NCBI RefSeq assembly: GCF_021134715.1
Contig: NC_060020.1
Coordinates: forward strand, 992,001-1,056,000
Direction of reading: 5' to 3'
Source: Daphnia pulex
Taxonomy: Eukaryota > Arthropoda > Branchiopoda > Diplostraca > Daphniidae
Length of the DNA stretch: 64,000 nucleotides
The notes beneath the pieces are model-generated. The model did no database searches. It saw only the letters and a list, made by a program, of their open reading frames with translations, and was not told the DNA's origin. The translations under genes were made by a program, and so were the position numbers. Below, piece after piece: positions 38,467-51,700 of this stretch. The first letter of the stretch is position 1. Each line of letters starts with the position of its first letter.

Positions 38467-41400
38467 TGCTCTGCCTTGGTTGGATCCATCAGTCCTATAT
38501 ATCGGATTACGCATGAAACACAAGCCGGAAAAATCGCCACAGGAATCCAATGGATTCAGATTTTTTAAAAAATCAGACTTGATACGTCTGTGTTAAAGCT
38601 CTATAGTAATAATAAGCCTGTGGCAGCTAGAGAATCGTGGCCTCAAGTTCATAGTCGATTATTAAGTATATAGACGGGTGTGTAGGTAATAATTTACACA
38701 CGCGAAGAGTGGGGGGGAAATGGGATCAAAACTACACGACCGCACGGAGCATTAAAAGTTGTATAGCCGGAGCCGAGTCTAACTGGGCCAATGAGAGAAC
38801 GAGCAGCCATAAAAAGACTTGTTGTCGTCATTATTATGATTATTGCGCTCTCGGCTATGCAAAGTGCTGGTATATAGGGCCTCTCTTATATATATTTGTG
38901 TACCATCTAATCGTGCAAGCAGTGAAAGCCAAAATTTATGCGTGTCGTTATAAGTCTAATAGTAACCGGTAGCCCTCCGACTTGTCGAAATGAGAATTCA
39001 CTTGGGTCGTGTCGGAGAGCGGACGAAAATAAGAATTTCCAAGGCGACCACACAATCGAGTTTGCTGAGAAAAAATCCCAAATACTCGGAAATCTGTTTA
39101 TTATTCCAAAAATGATGAATAATATAAACCTGTTACAAATGTTCCTCCACTTTTCCCAGTAGAGTAGAGAATGTCATCCAACAAGAATTTCAAATCATGA
39201 AAGAGCTAATACATATTTGGTTGGCTATTCGAATTCAGAGTGTATAGTACTATATAACGTGTTGTTGGGACGACCTAGACGGAATAAGAAGTACTGCTGC
39301 ACTGCTGAGTCAGCCAGGTGTGTGTATGCATCCTGATGGGGGGGAAATGTTGAAGAGGCCGAAAAACTTGCCCAGCACCTTCTTCTTCTTTTTTTAACAT
39401 AATACATCCATTTCCCACGTTTAGTTACACTCTAACAAGAAAAAAAAAGATGCCTAAAAGATGAATGCAGGTTCATCATCTGTTGATCCCGCAGCCTCTC
39501 TCTGCTAAGGAAAAGAATGCTCCTACCTGTATCACGGTCCTGTAATATGCATGAGCGGGAATAACCCTCGTTGGCCCTATTTTGTTGGCGGTTAGGTTTA
39601 CAATACACCTGGGCTATATGAGCTGATATATATGATTCATAGGTATAAGACGGGATGCCAGTCACGATCGCTTATTATATGCAGCAGGACGATCCGACTC
39701 CTAAACATGATTCTCTATCCAACCGGGAATTGCACCCACGGAATAACTGCTGAAATATTTTATTTAACAGCTAGGAATGGAGGGACATTCTGGCGATTAA
39801 CTTGCCGTAAAACGTTTGTCTGTTATTCGGGTGCAATCATGCACAGCAGCCGCCGTGTAGAACCCAGTTCCGCGTGCTGTGGAGATCTCAGTTACACATC
39901 TGCCCAGAAAACGGCAATGCTGATGTCTAAAACGTGCACCATTTGATTCCATATCTGAATAAGAGATATGGGAAGAGTCAAGAAACTTATTACCCAGTTC
40001 ATTGTTCACTCAACATTCAGCAGGACCCGTTTGAAAATCAAAACGGAATTATTAGATAAAATGTATATTATTAAGGCTTTTGGATGGAAAAAGGTCACGA
40101 ATGAGGAAGCAACCTCTCAAACAATGCGCTGGATAAATATTATAATGAACGGTATATACCGCACTTGAGGTTTTTGGAGGGGTGATGGCGGCAGGATGTA
40201 CACAGCCTGTGAATTCTAACCAATGGGCTACGCGATCTACGCTCCCGTGGATATCTACGTGATCTTTGGCTGCCGTAAATTTTTTGGGGGGGAAGACAAT
40301 TGCCGGTAAACCGTAAACAGCAGCAAACGAGGGGAATATATAATTTTAAAAGCTTCCGATTATATAAGAGCTGTATATATGCATCCATCCGGAAGGTGCG
40401 CTTCATTAGCGCCCACTTCTCGCAACTGCATTTGGATTTCCTCGAATGTCGCTTGATTAGACTTTAGTAGTCAAGCTATTTGGATAAAATAATTCACCTG
40501 GGGTGCACTATACACGTGTAGTATTTTATATACAAGTACGTCTATAATAAAAATGAAAAAGTAGCGGGGAGTACATATCTGTTTTTTTCCCTTCTTATTA
40601 ACGGGGCTATCACCAAGAACAGCGTGAACTCCATTCGGGGTTTGTGTGCCCTCTTAGCCCGCTGTCTCGACGCTGTTCCCGCGGTGGAGGAGGGGGGAAA
40701 AGAAAAACATGCCTGTGATTTTGAATGGCTGACAGCTCTGACACACACACAAGATTCTTCACTTGACGTCTACACATTTGTTATCTATCTCTCCAGAGAA
40801 ATCTCTTGACTTTGACTCCATCCTATTAGTGGCAATCATTATGCACGCCAGATGGAGCGCCAGGTGAGAGCCCACCGAGGATCGTGACAGTCGACATGTC
40901 TGTAATGCTCTCTGCAGTCTCGAGCTTAAGACTTTCTGTTCTTCTCTGAACTGCTCTCCGTTGAAGTCTTATTATCTTTGATGAGAAACACATTCTGGAA
41001 AATCATTCACCTGGCACCAAGTGATATTATGCTTCTCGTTTTCTTATTTCTTTTCGAATTGCGTGCGATGGACACACACAAATTCCGGGGAAAGAAAAAC
41101 CCCACTCGTGCCATAATATACACACTCGACATCAAATTGTACAATCTCATCGCTACCCTCGTTAACAGGAGATTATTATACGCAGTTCAATTTGGGTCAT
41201 CCGATGTTGTTAACCCGAAAAAATCAAGGATGTCTTTGACCGCCTTCTATACACAGCACATGCACAACAGTGGCCAATTGGTTACTTAACCTGATTTTTT
41301 CGAAGAATAAACATAAGGAGGACGACAATGATATTTAAGGCGATATTACGGTGCCCATTACTGCGTTCGCATTCGCCCGTTTCAAGTTTCCAATTTCCCA

Positions 41401-41837
41401 ACTCTGGTCGCGCACTGCTGAGACGGACAATGGATATCGCGCTGGGTCAAGTGAACTGGATGTGAAATTGGGAAGGGACAAAAGAAGTCGAGGGCACTTG
41501 GGAAATGAATAAATCAGCCAACGATAATAACTCGCCGTCATCATGCGTTTGTCGAAGACGGGACGTCACACTGGCAACATCAAATAAACAAGAAAATGCT
41601 CGGCATGTGTCGTCATCGCGCAGCCGACTGCCGAGGTCATCTTATCGGACACATCTAGAGGAAAAGAGAATATTTCTCAGTCACAGGATGAGGATGTCCA
41701 ACGTCAACACAACCAAACAACCGAAACTATTCGACAGCGTCTACACCCGATGGAGAGATAAGTAAAACTGTAAACAAGATTACAGCAACTCGTCTTCTTC
41801 TTCTTCTTCAAAGGATGATGTCAAAATGAACGTCTAG

Positions 41838-41854
41838 GTGTGTGTGTGTGTGTG
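41838..41854. repeat. GT dinucleotide microsatellite
   Basis: About eight GT units, 280 bases downstream of the DDHD2 stop. Confidence 0.8.
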
Positions 41855-42129
41855 CAGTACAATTCTCAAGGTAGAAAAATACGGACACGCCATTTGTCAA
41901 CAACTCTGGCTGACAAATAAAAATACAAAATATCGAAAGCGAAAAAAACAAAATTAAATTGGATTTTGTTCAATTCCCAATAAGTTTCTGTATATACGCA
42001 CACAACCAATCATGCCAGACGAGTATCAAATGGTAGGAAAAAAAACAAAAGAGATTTATAAGTTTGACAATCAACTGTCATTGATAGAATACGTGAAATT
42101 GAAAACTAAGCATGTATATAGAGAGGTAG

Positions 42130-45100
42130 CTATTTATCGGGATAGGTGTCCATGCCAGCGTAGGTTTCCCGCAACATCATTAGCATCGTGTCTTCAGATT
42201 CCCTGTTTTTTGGGTCAAAAGAAAAAGAAAAAAGTCACAACTCGTCAGAAATGATGAGGTGGACGGATCGATATTTGAAATGATGGCTACACCGTACCAG
42301 TAGACGACGTGAGAAGTGAGAGCGAAAAGATATTCGTTGAAGCTCTCGAGCGGAGCTTCTTGTAGGACGTAATCGATCCGACAGCCGCCGTTGAGCTTGC
42401 CGATGCGGATGACTGGGTCCGCCTCGGTGGTGGTCTTTTCCGCGACTGCGCTGTCATCAGAATTCGTCGAAGTGTCCAGATCCTCTTGCTGGAAGGCAAC
42501 AATCGACCCCAAGTTTTTCATTTCAAAAAATGAAAATGATAAGGAAAGTTTTTTTTTCAAATGGAATGACGTAATAATTATTATATACCAAGCACTGGAC
42601 ATCCAGCCCGTCGCTCTGCGGCATTGACCGAAACGAAGTGAAATTCTGCACCGTGCTCCAAGTAGAACGGACAGAGCCGAAAAATCGCTCCTTAATGTCG
42701 GCGCTGAGCCTGGCCATCGTCTCTCGCAGTTCTAAAACATTAAAAGTCGAAAGGAACCGAACGTTAACGGCTGCCAGCCTATGGGAATAAAATAAAAACG
42801 CGGCCGCTCTCTTATACCTATGTGCATTCGCTTCCGGCCTTTGTGGTGCGGTATGATGACAGGTGGCACGTTCACCATATTGACGTCGATGAGCGTTTCG
42901 ATGCGGTAGGCGATTGGGTCGTAAGGATGGAAGATGTTGTAAAATTTCGGGCAGGTAGGCAGAACAAAATCCTCGCCCAGACAATCGATGCCACGAACCG
43001 TGACGAACATGGCTGAGCGTTCAAAAAAAAAATAAAAAAAATTAACCGTTTTGATATTTGATAACTGGAAAAGTAGCCGATTGATCGAGAAGATGTTATA
43101 AAGAGAAAAAAGGAAATTGGCCATTCACCAGTAGGGGAACCGAGGGCATAGAAAGCAGCTGGATGAAAATCAAGTAGTGGATACGATATGCTAGGCTGTC
43201 CCGTGCCCGCCAGGCCGATGGTATAACTTACTGTCGAGTCGTGCGCCGGAATATTTCCGTCTTCCTGTTTAGGAATTGTAGAATCAAGTCAACAACTGTG
43301 ACAATGAATGTGAAACACGCCGAATAACGACAAAAGCCAAAACGAGTCTATAAAATGGCACTCGGAAGTGTCGAAACCCTGCACACACGTAAACATCCTC
43401 TCCAGCACCTGTTTCAATTTAGCACGTCGAATTTCCAAGTCACGTAAGTAGGTCAGCAGACGTTTGCGGGGTCCCATAGGCAAGCCGAGGCTGGCTAAAT
43501 CCTCTTCCGACAGGAGAAGCAAGTCCCCGAATGTAAACTGCTCCCTTTGAAACTTGGCTAGATGGTCGCCGAGCTGCAGGACTTGACAGACTTCTTCAAC
43601 AGTTGGATCGTTCAAGTCCGAAACGTAGCTCACCGCATCCTGATCACAAGAACCCAAGAGAATTCCAGCTAGACATTTGAAATCCCTATGATAATCACTA
43701 AAACATTTTGAATTTACCTCAGAGAGTACATCGTCCACGGGTTCTGGATTGGGAATGAGAGGCTGGTGGGCCAGCAAGTCGAAGAGGATCAATGAACCCA
43801 AACTATGCCCGCCAAGGGAAACCTGTCCCTGGAAGGTGGGATTACGTTGCAGGAAAATCTTGTAAAGGCGATTGAGCTCGTGGGCCACTGTTGAAATGAT
43901 TGTCTGTTTCATTCGTTCAAACATGCAAGGAACCATTACAAGGATGTTGTGGATTGGGGGAGATGTCACAAATGGAAACTGCCACTCACTTCGCAGTAAA
44001 CGGGCGACGTGTAGAACAGCACGTCTAGAATCGTGTCGTTGGCGAAATGACGAAGCTTCGGAATTGATGGTAAAGTAATCGGTTGGAGACGCTTATCGAT
44101 TCCGGTATCATCTCCGTGAAGTGGAGCGTGCCACGAGACGGGTAGAAATTCCACTCGGCCAACACGCTGCTCGGCCACAGCCGTAGGGAAATGAGTTTCC
44201 AACATTTGAAAGGAGAGAATGCGGAAATCGTCCACTACTTCGACAACACTGCGGAAGCGTAAATCACAGACCTATTATTCAGTTTTTGAATAGAAGCAAC
44301 GCGCGTAAAAAAATAAATAAAATAAAAAAAGAGTTATATATAATCTTTCTCTAAACTGGGCCAGGTGAAATAAGGGACATTACCGAGCCTATGCCGTGGA
44401 CTAGAAAAATCAAATGGTCAATGACCGTCTTCTCTCCGTCGCTAATATCAAAGCCGTCGATTCCTCGCTTGACAATTAGCGGCCGTATTTGTCCCTCCTG
44501 TCAACATTACAGAAACAAACAACATTATCAGTGACTAAGACATAGAGAGGAAACCAAAAAAAGAATAATAAACAAAAGGAGGAACAAAGTCATTACCGTA
44601 ACTTGAGTCCAGTCATCTACGGGGCCATAGTTGGAAAAATCTAGCAGCACGTTGGGATTTTGAAACATGATTTTATTTCCTAACGGGAATTCAAGAACGC
44701 GACGCCATAAACTTGAAAAAAAAAATGAAAAAAGGAACGTTGATCGATTTACAGTACGCTGATGAGCCAACATCTTTGTTATATACCTGTGCAATAAACT
44801 ATTGTGGTATTCTTCCTCTAATTTCTCTGCCATATCTTCATCATAGGGCGTGTAGCGTGTTTCTAATGAGCCTTTAAAGAACCACGAGCAACGACGGACA
44901 CTCAACGGGGTTTCTTCCCAGTAAATGGCTGTGCGAAGTCGTCGACTCACGTCCACGTCATAACGTCCACCATCGGTCATAACGATAGCATCTTCCGGGG
45001 CTATTTTTCCTTCATTGACTGAACAAAAACAAAGTTTAAATGCATTACATCGACAGTCCAACTTTTAATGATTGAATTACGCAATTGGAAGGTATCGTCA

Positions 45101-45357
45101 AGAGCGACAGAATCGAGCATGCTAAAGGGTTTCCATATCCGTTTGGTTTTGTCAATCTCTTTGAGGAAGAACCAGTGCCAGACGACGGGCTGGTAAGTGT
45201 GAGAGATGCCGTCAACGGCATCCGAAACTTCCGGGGCAGTTGTAGTCGAATCAACATCGACCAGCGAGGCGGAGGTCGGTTTCATTCCAATGGCAATGCA
45301 TTCCGATTCACCTAAATAAACAAACGATACGGTTACTTCTTCATCCCACGATTGCAT
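42130..45357 (-). CDS. DDHD2: Intracellular phospholipase A1, DDHD2 type
   Basis: PAPLA1-family lipase; mammalian DDHD2 acts on phospholipids and triglycerides at ER/Golgi membranes. Twelve exons: 45081-45357, 44787-45018, 44597-44711, 44384-44497, 43990-44271, 43718-43903, 43409-43639, 43129-43264, 42818-43012, 42589-42731, 42298-42488, 42130-42202; they join in phase to 724 residues. A WWE domain lies near residues 50-150 ([38 protein letters not shown]). The lipase motif GHSLGS is at 372-377 with Ser-374 as likely nucleophile. A SAM domain spans about 410-470 ([15 protein letters not shown]). The DDHD domain spans about 490-724 ([51 protein letters not shown]). No Sec23-binding Pro-rich N-terminus is seen, which argues for DDHD2 over SEC23IP. 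The 5' end is uncertain: an acceptor-like tttatttag at about 45314 means an upstream coding exon could replace the first 15 residues. Confidence 0.95.
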
Positions 45358-46067
45358 ATGGCACTACAAGAATGTGTACAGAATAAAGAGAGGCTGCCAC
45401 AAAGCACCGGAAAAGGCCAGCTGTTAAAAAAACAATGCGACAACAAAACCCCAAAATATTACAGAAAAGATACAGTAATGTTGTTTGGTGACAAATAAAA
45501 TAAAGGGAGAGCAAATACTACAGTCCCCGTTTGAAATATATATTTCAGACGGGACCCTACAACTGAGCATTGCGCTATATGGCGTCGACATCCGGTGAAC
45601 GTGCTGCAAGCTCTGCTGCCCGTGTCGCTCTTGTTTTCTTTTGTGGACCACCCGTGGTTCCGCTCCCTGTTGACTCAACGATAAACGAAGGGGGTTGTGC
45701 TGTGTGATTGCTTTTCCAAATGCGTCCGATTGCGATAGCGAGTTTATGGTAATTCTCCGCCGTATTTGAGTTGCATTGTTTTTCTTGGACGCTGCCACAT
45801 CAGTTGAAAGGCCGACCAATCAGTCGGTTTGTTTGGTTTTGTCCGAGTAGATGTCGACGAAAAAAGAAAAACGACGCCCTCGCGACAATATATAACGTCC
45901 TGTAGTGATAAGGCCACCGAGGTAAGAGTCTATACCTCCCTTAGTCTCTCTCCCGCGTGTATATATATTCATTAGCAGCCCCAGATCGGGGCTCAGAGTA
46001 CGCACGGACGTGGCATTTGAATCACACGAGTTGACTGGTGACTGACGAACGACCAATCGTCAACAAA
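45358..46067. promoter_or_regulatory. Divergent intergenic region between DDHD2 and the type I membrane gene
   Basis: About 710 bp separates two divergent start codons. A TATATATA block at 45960-45967 lies about 100 bases before the plus-strand ATG and could set its transcription start. A second TATATAA-like block at about 45889-45895 could serve either strand. A minus-strand open frame (45424-45819) may contain the DDHD2 5' UTR or a first exon, but no splice junction is convincing. Confidence 0.4.
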
Positions 46068-47712
46068 ATGAAACTCGTGATCGGTTTGGCGTTGGTTTCG
46101 CTAGCCTTCGGGTCGACTTTCTTCCCAACCGAAAAAGTAAGATTCACCTCAAGATGAAAGCGTTTAAAATTGGTTTTTATATAACGTTTTCCTATACAGG
46201 ATGAAGTGGATTTAGTCTCGACGAGTCAAAACGATCAGGCGTCAGGTCGCATCGCCGTCCCGCCACCTAATAACCTCCGTAAGATCTTCTCAGACGTGTC
46301 TACTTATTTCATCCGCAATATAATCACGTCTTTATTGGCTTCAGCTCCGATTCGAAACGGCGGCATCGTCAACGCCGCACCGATTCTCAATCCTGTTGCA
46401 TCGCCTATCGTCAACACGGGGACTGCGGGAGCACTTGTGGGCGGCGGGGCTTCACAGGTGTTTTTCTCGCCTGTCCGCATCAATATTGATCAGGCGTCGC
46501 AACTGTACGTGCCACCCGGAACAGATGGGCGCATTATAGTGCTGCTCAAAAACGACGGCGTAGGCGATTTCTTTCTCCTCAGCGGAGGCGACGACAAAAA
46601 CTTTTTCATCCAATTCGACTACGCTCAGTATGTCATTCAATTTTGGGCAGACAGTGTTTTATAAAGACTGTCCACACCTGTTTTGGCTGACGATACTTCC
46701 GTTTCACTCTCACATCCTTCCTCCGTCCGTCACGTTACATCATTGTGTTTCGTCCAATCATCCGTTTAATTGTTCAATCTGACCCAATTCGACGCTTCTT
46801 GTTTTTACTTTGTACTTGGTCTAGTTCTATCTTTCCTTCTTTTCAAAATTGACACACAGGATACAATTGGGTCCGGGACAAACGCTAGCTGTTCCAGGAA
46901 GGATTCGAGTTCCCCATTATGCAAATAACGTTGTATCTACACTGACGATCATCGTGCAGCGGCGGACTGACAATGCTATCTCGCGGAGACAGGTTTATAT
47001 TCGCACGAAATCAGAGGTAACAGTTCAGTTTTGTAGATTTTTGCGGAGAGAAACGGATTAAACTAAATTACATTTAAACATAATTTTTTAAGCCAGGAGA
47101 AAAATGGGCTCCTTGGTGCACAATCAGAACAGTGACTCGCTGCGACAGTTATCTGGATGAATCAATTTGCGCAAGTCGATATTGGAACATGAGAGCAGAG
47201 ATTCAAGATACAGAAGCGGGTATTTAAAAATAAAGTTTTATACTGGGCTATTCTCGCTATAATCTGATTTCCCTGTTATTTGCTAGGGTTACTGTCCGTC
47301 AGCATCAAACCTGATGGGCGTTTTCTAGGGGAGGATTTCATAATTGGCACTAACGAATCGATTGCTGTAGAGCAAAGTGTTTCTTGCTGCACAACTGGAG
47401 TTGATATTACGGCAGTTGACGTTCGCGGAAATACAGCCACCTGTCGAGCCGATCAATGTAACTTGAAGAAAAAAAAAACTGACGCCTACCACGAATACCA
47501 ATGCTCTATTGATCGAAACTGACGGATTTTTTTTTCTTGCAGATTCCATTTATCTTAGCTCTGGAGATGTAGCTGCCATCACTCTTGGAGTTATACTACT
47601 AATCCTGCTTCTAGTTATCATTATCCTGGCCATTTGTAGGTGCTGTAGACGGAGAAAGGAAAGATCAATAAAAACGGCACCAATTCCGAGGAGTAAAAAG
47701 GATCAAGCGTGA
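46068..47712 (+). CDS. Type I single-pass membrane protein, unknown function
   Basis: Six exons, 46068-46136, 46200-46627, 46860-47016, 47093-47219, 47287-47457 and 47543-47712, join in phase to 373 residues. The first exon encodes a clean signal peptide (LVIGLALVSLAFG). The ectodomain (about 17-326) contains a Gly/Ala/Pro-rich linker, then a beta-rich module (FSPVRINIDQASQLYVPPGT, LSGGDDKNFFIQFDY). A Cys-rich part follows, with WAPWCTIRTVTRC, DSYLDESIC and SVSCCTTGVDITAVDVRGN. One membrane helix (about 328-349, ITLGVILLILLLVIIILAI) is followed by a basic cytoplasmic tail of about 24 residues beginning CRCCRRRKERS. The Cys-Cys and 'V-x-G-N' pattern reminds me of regions next to VWA domains in VWA7/hemicentin-like arthropod proteins, but no VWA domain is present and the link is tentative. 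It is divergent from DDHD2 and lies upstream of HTT on the same strand, about 1.05 kb away. Confidence 0.85.
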
Positions 47713-48767
47713 CTAGCACGGTTCAGTCCCAAAAGGTCAAAGCCCAAAGATCTTTCAATTACTGTTACAACAGTTGGTGACAACTAGTAAAGGTGATTCA
47801 AAAGATGGGGCTGATTCGGATAACCACACTATGCAAATAGAAAGTAGGGACTGAACCAAACACAGGTGGTGGCTCACTTAATGTCTTAAGATATTGCATT
47901 AGGATTTAGAAAAAAGGACAAACATTTTTATGACAATGTTCACAGAGAAAGAGATATCCATGTTAAATTCAAACCAATGCATCTGTTTATAACAGAGCCA
48001 TAAATTTTCCTTATTTTATTGAATAGTTTGTCTGCATGTATCACATAACTACTAGCAGCTAGTGTTTTCTATTATATTTCCTGTTCCCTGTTCATTCATT
48101 TGATTTTTTTCATATAAAACAAGGCTAGTTTGTGCGTAGTAATCCCATTTCAATGTTGAATGATTTAAAGTAATGCTTAAATAACTATTTTTGTTTCTGA
48201 GGTGATATATTTATCCCTCTCTGTTGAGTATAGTTAGTCGACTGGAAATTTTTCCTCATAACGGTTATTTTCTACGACTTTTACGTGGAACATTTATAAC
48301 AATGAATCTATAAAATTTAACTTACTTGTGCTTTCCATCATTTTCGTTGGGTAAGAGTTTTGTACTGTTTTCTTTCACGAAATGAGTCACTATTTGACTC
48401 ACGAGAGTCAAAGAATATATAGACTTTTACCCCCGTTGTCCGGCTGTCCTACAATTTTTTATTTCCTTCTGCTCTATATTTTGTTTACGAAATGAGAAGA
48501 CGATGCCAGACTTTGAATAAAGATGTTTTTATCTGTTTTTTAAATTCCATTCCATTTTTGTTTTCATGTTCTGTGATTTTTTTGTAAGCATAGATTTATT
48601 TGAGAAATAATTATTAATAAGCTAACCGAATTTTGGTATCGAATGTATTTTTTCTACGCGAAACCTTTTCAAATACTAGAAACAATTTAACACTGAAACG
48701 TGGGATTGACAGCTGATCGTGAGTCTCAGAATACCGCGGAAGATTTCGTGTGTTGTTCGAGTTGTTG
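47713..48767. other. 3' UTR of the type I membrane gene and HTT upstream region
   Basis: No gene. The AT-rich sequence up to the poly(A) signal at 48516-48521 is probably the 3' UTR. About 240 bases remain before the HTT start codon; no TATA box is seen there. Confidence 0.5.
48516..48521 (+). terminator. Poly(A) signal, probable end of the type I membrane gene
   Basis: AATAAA about 800 bases past the stop at 47712, followed by a T-rich stretch. It is the last good signal before HTT. Confidence 0.45.
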
Positions 48768-51700
48768 ATGATGGCTTCTCTAGAAAGACTTATTAGAGCC
48801 CTTGAACAATTGCAGATTGTAGAAAATTCAAATTCTGATAACCATGTAAAGAAAAAAGAACTGAGAACACATCTACAAAACATTGTTGAATTTAACAATA
48901 GTCTTAACGTTCAAAACCACAAAGATTTTGTCTCGTACATCGGTCCGAGTATTGATTCCCTCATTAGACTGTGTGATTCCAAGGATTCTGACATTCGACT
49001 AGCAAGTGATGAAGGATTGTATAAAGTCATCAAGGTTTATCATCTGTTATTTTGTTAATTGGTTTCTGACAATTATTGAATTATTGTTATAATTTGGTTT
49101 ATTTGTAGGCACTTCTTCCATTGCATAGTAACAGGATTCTAGTAGAATTATGCAAGCAGATAAAAAAAAGTGAATCTCCTCGTATATTGAAGTTGTCTAT
49201 GACTAGATTTGCCGAACTTTGCCATCTAGCTCGGTATTTTTCATGTTTTGATTCCAACATTGAAACAATTCTAGTTAAATGTTGCACTTTTACAGGCCTC
49301 AGAAAAGACGTGCATACATAGCAAATCTTTTTAATGCCATATCAACAATTGCCAATCGCAAGGAAGAGATGCTTCATGAAAGCTTGTCTAATTTTGTTTG
49401 CAAAGTCTTTAATGTTATGGGAATATTTGCTTATGAAAATGAAACAAAGATTCTGTTAAAAGGATTTCTAGCAAATTTATCTTCTAGTTCTTCTATTATA
49501 AGAAGATGTGCAGCCAATGCCATCACAGTAATAATATCTACAAACAGAAAAAGTGATATTTTGTTGGCACTGGTTGTGGAATATTTAACAGGTATGCGCG
49601 TTGAGACTTTATAATGATTGCATTATTGTATTCTTGTTTGGTTTTTAGATCAAATCCTTTTGCCTGATGATATTTCCATGACAGATACACCAGTGATTAT
49701 AGGAACTTTGCTAACTCTAAAATTGCTTCTTCCTCTTTTTCAATTATCATCTAATCAAACAAATGAAAATTTGAATACTAAACACCTGTCAGTTAGTCTT
49801 CCTAAAATCACTACCAGCTTGAACGCCGTGGCTTTAGAACGTATTGTTCAGGTATGTCACCTTAATTTTACTTTATCTTGATTTAAAATTAATTCGATAC
49901 TTTTGGGCAGATATTTGAGCTTGGAGTTCACTATTCTTTCTCTTCGGATCATAATGTTGTTAACGCAGCGTTAGAACTCCTACAACAATTGCTGAAGATG
50001 CGGTCCCTTATCCTAGCGATTCCCTCCCTAAAAAGTGTAAATGGATTACAAGGGACTCGAATTTCTCTAAGAGGATTATCCAAAGAAAACAGTTAGCCTG
50101 ATTCTTAAATCTCTTAAATTGTACCTATCTGATCTTCATCCGTGTTGTATATTTAGGTCAGTGGAACTTGACTGCGCTTCCAGTTGCGGAAGAGTCTCTT
50201 CTCTTGGAGGCGGAAGTTCATCTGGGCGAATTCGAAAAGACGAGCATGGATTCAACTGAAAGTGACGTAGAAATTGCAGAAGATTCGATTGCTGCACTTT
50301 CAGTCGACGAAAGAGAAGATTTTTCAAAAAGTTTGACTTTAAACGAAACCGATGTATTGGCTTCAGAGAAAGAACTGGAAGAAACTGATGTTGAGCCAGA
50401 AAACTGTGACGTCATTGATGCCCCACAGGTATAACGTGTGTTCGGATCGTTTTTTTTTTTCGTTATTTTCCTCACCTGAAATATGTGTTCTTTCAACGCA
50501 ATTACAGGCAATCGACATAGGAACGCTGTATGATAAAACAGTATCCCCCCTTCTTTACTGCGCCCGCCATTTATCTTACAGTTTCTTGCTTTCCGAAAGA
50601 AAAGGCCAAATCAAGTCGGATCGATCTGTTCGTGTTTCAGTAAAAAGTCTAGCCCTCAATTGCTTGGCGCACATTGGATCACTGGAGCCTCTCATTTGGA
50701 ATTCGCACTTATCAGACACAGGTGGTATTAAACATTAATGAAATGTTAAAACAAGTATTTAACTATTTTGCACGTTTTCCAAGTAAAGATGGGAAAATCG
50801 CGATAATTGATGTTCTCCAGTATAGCACACACGATGACCCACAATTAAGAGGGCAAGTGGCTCTGCTGGCGTGCATGGTGCTCAGCAATGTAATTGGTGG
50901 ATTTGATTTAACCAGCGTTGAAAAAAGAACCCTCGTTCGCATCATTGATGAAACTCTAATTGATAAAGAGACAGCTGCTTCTCGCCTTGCTCTTCAAGGT
51001 CTACAGCACTTCCTACCTATGGCCTTAGAAGGCCCATTTTGCGTGGAAACTGTACCGCTTTTACGTTCATTGTTAAAACTCTCGGAAAATCCTTATTGGC
51101 TGGTAAGAGTAGATCTCTTAGAAGTGTTTGGTTCGTTTTCCTGGACAGCCTTGGAATTTGGGCTCCAGAATCAAACAAATTTCAAATTGCCGAAGTTCCA
51201 AGAGTGTTTCCTAAGTAAGTCCGACTAGTTTTATTATTTAAAATTGCTCTGAAATTTTTTGTTTATATTAATTATTGTTTCAACAGATAAATTTTTATTT
51301 ACAATGATCGGCGACGAAGATCATCGAGTCCGAAGCGCGGTAGCAAATTGTCTTACTTGCTTGATGGAGTCATGGACTGTAGGAAGAAGTCCTTCAAATA
51401 TTACTCGCGCTAAATGGTTGGCATCTGTCAGTGGTTCAACTCCACAAAAACTGCATGTAAAGACTTTTGCTGGTGTCCCCCTATCTATCAATGGATTGGC
51501 AGAAGCCTATTGGGATGTTTCATTGAACCAGAACGTCTCTGTCAACTTAGCTTATTTTGTCGATGAGATATTTCAACTACTTGTTTCTTCCAATTCAAAG
51601 TTTGTCAAGGTATTACAATTATTTACTAATAATGCACAAAATTTGAAAATAAAATTGTTGTTGTTCGATTTCAGATGGGCTGCCTGCAAAGTTTGTCTAC

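Larger units (their letters stand above)
24641..42129. other. 17.5-kb gene-poor region
   Basis: I find no supportable coding gene, tRNA or rRNA on either strand. The sequence is low-complexity and purine/pyrimidine-biased. Microsatellites occur throughout: GAA at 27438-27460, TTCG at about 31903-31915, GT at 38449-38466, GT at 41838-41854, CTAG at about 26436-26450, and many AGC and GA runs. Short TATATA blocks are unusually frequent, for example about 26325, 33838, 35378 and 40340. Several frames of 90-190 codons are open only because of such repeats (for example 27070-27633, minus). It lies upstream of both the four-pass membrane gene and the 3' end of DDHD2, so 5' non-coding exons or cis-regulatory elements of the former are the most natural content; that is inference. 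Confidence 0.55.

Noticed and set aside
45424..45819. Candidate first coding exon of DDHD2
   Set aside because: No donor here joins convincingly to the acceptor-like site at about 45314; it may only be 5' UTR.
50690..50790. Apparent frameshift in HTT
   Set aside because: A 67-bp GT-AG intron at 50722-50788 restores phase, so a mutation or sequencing error is not needed.
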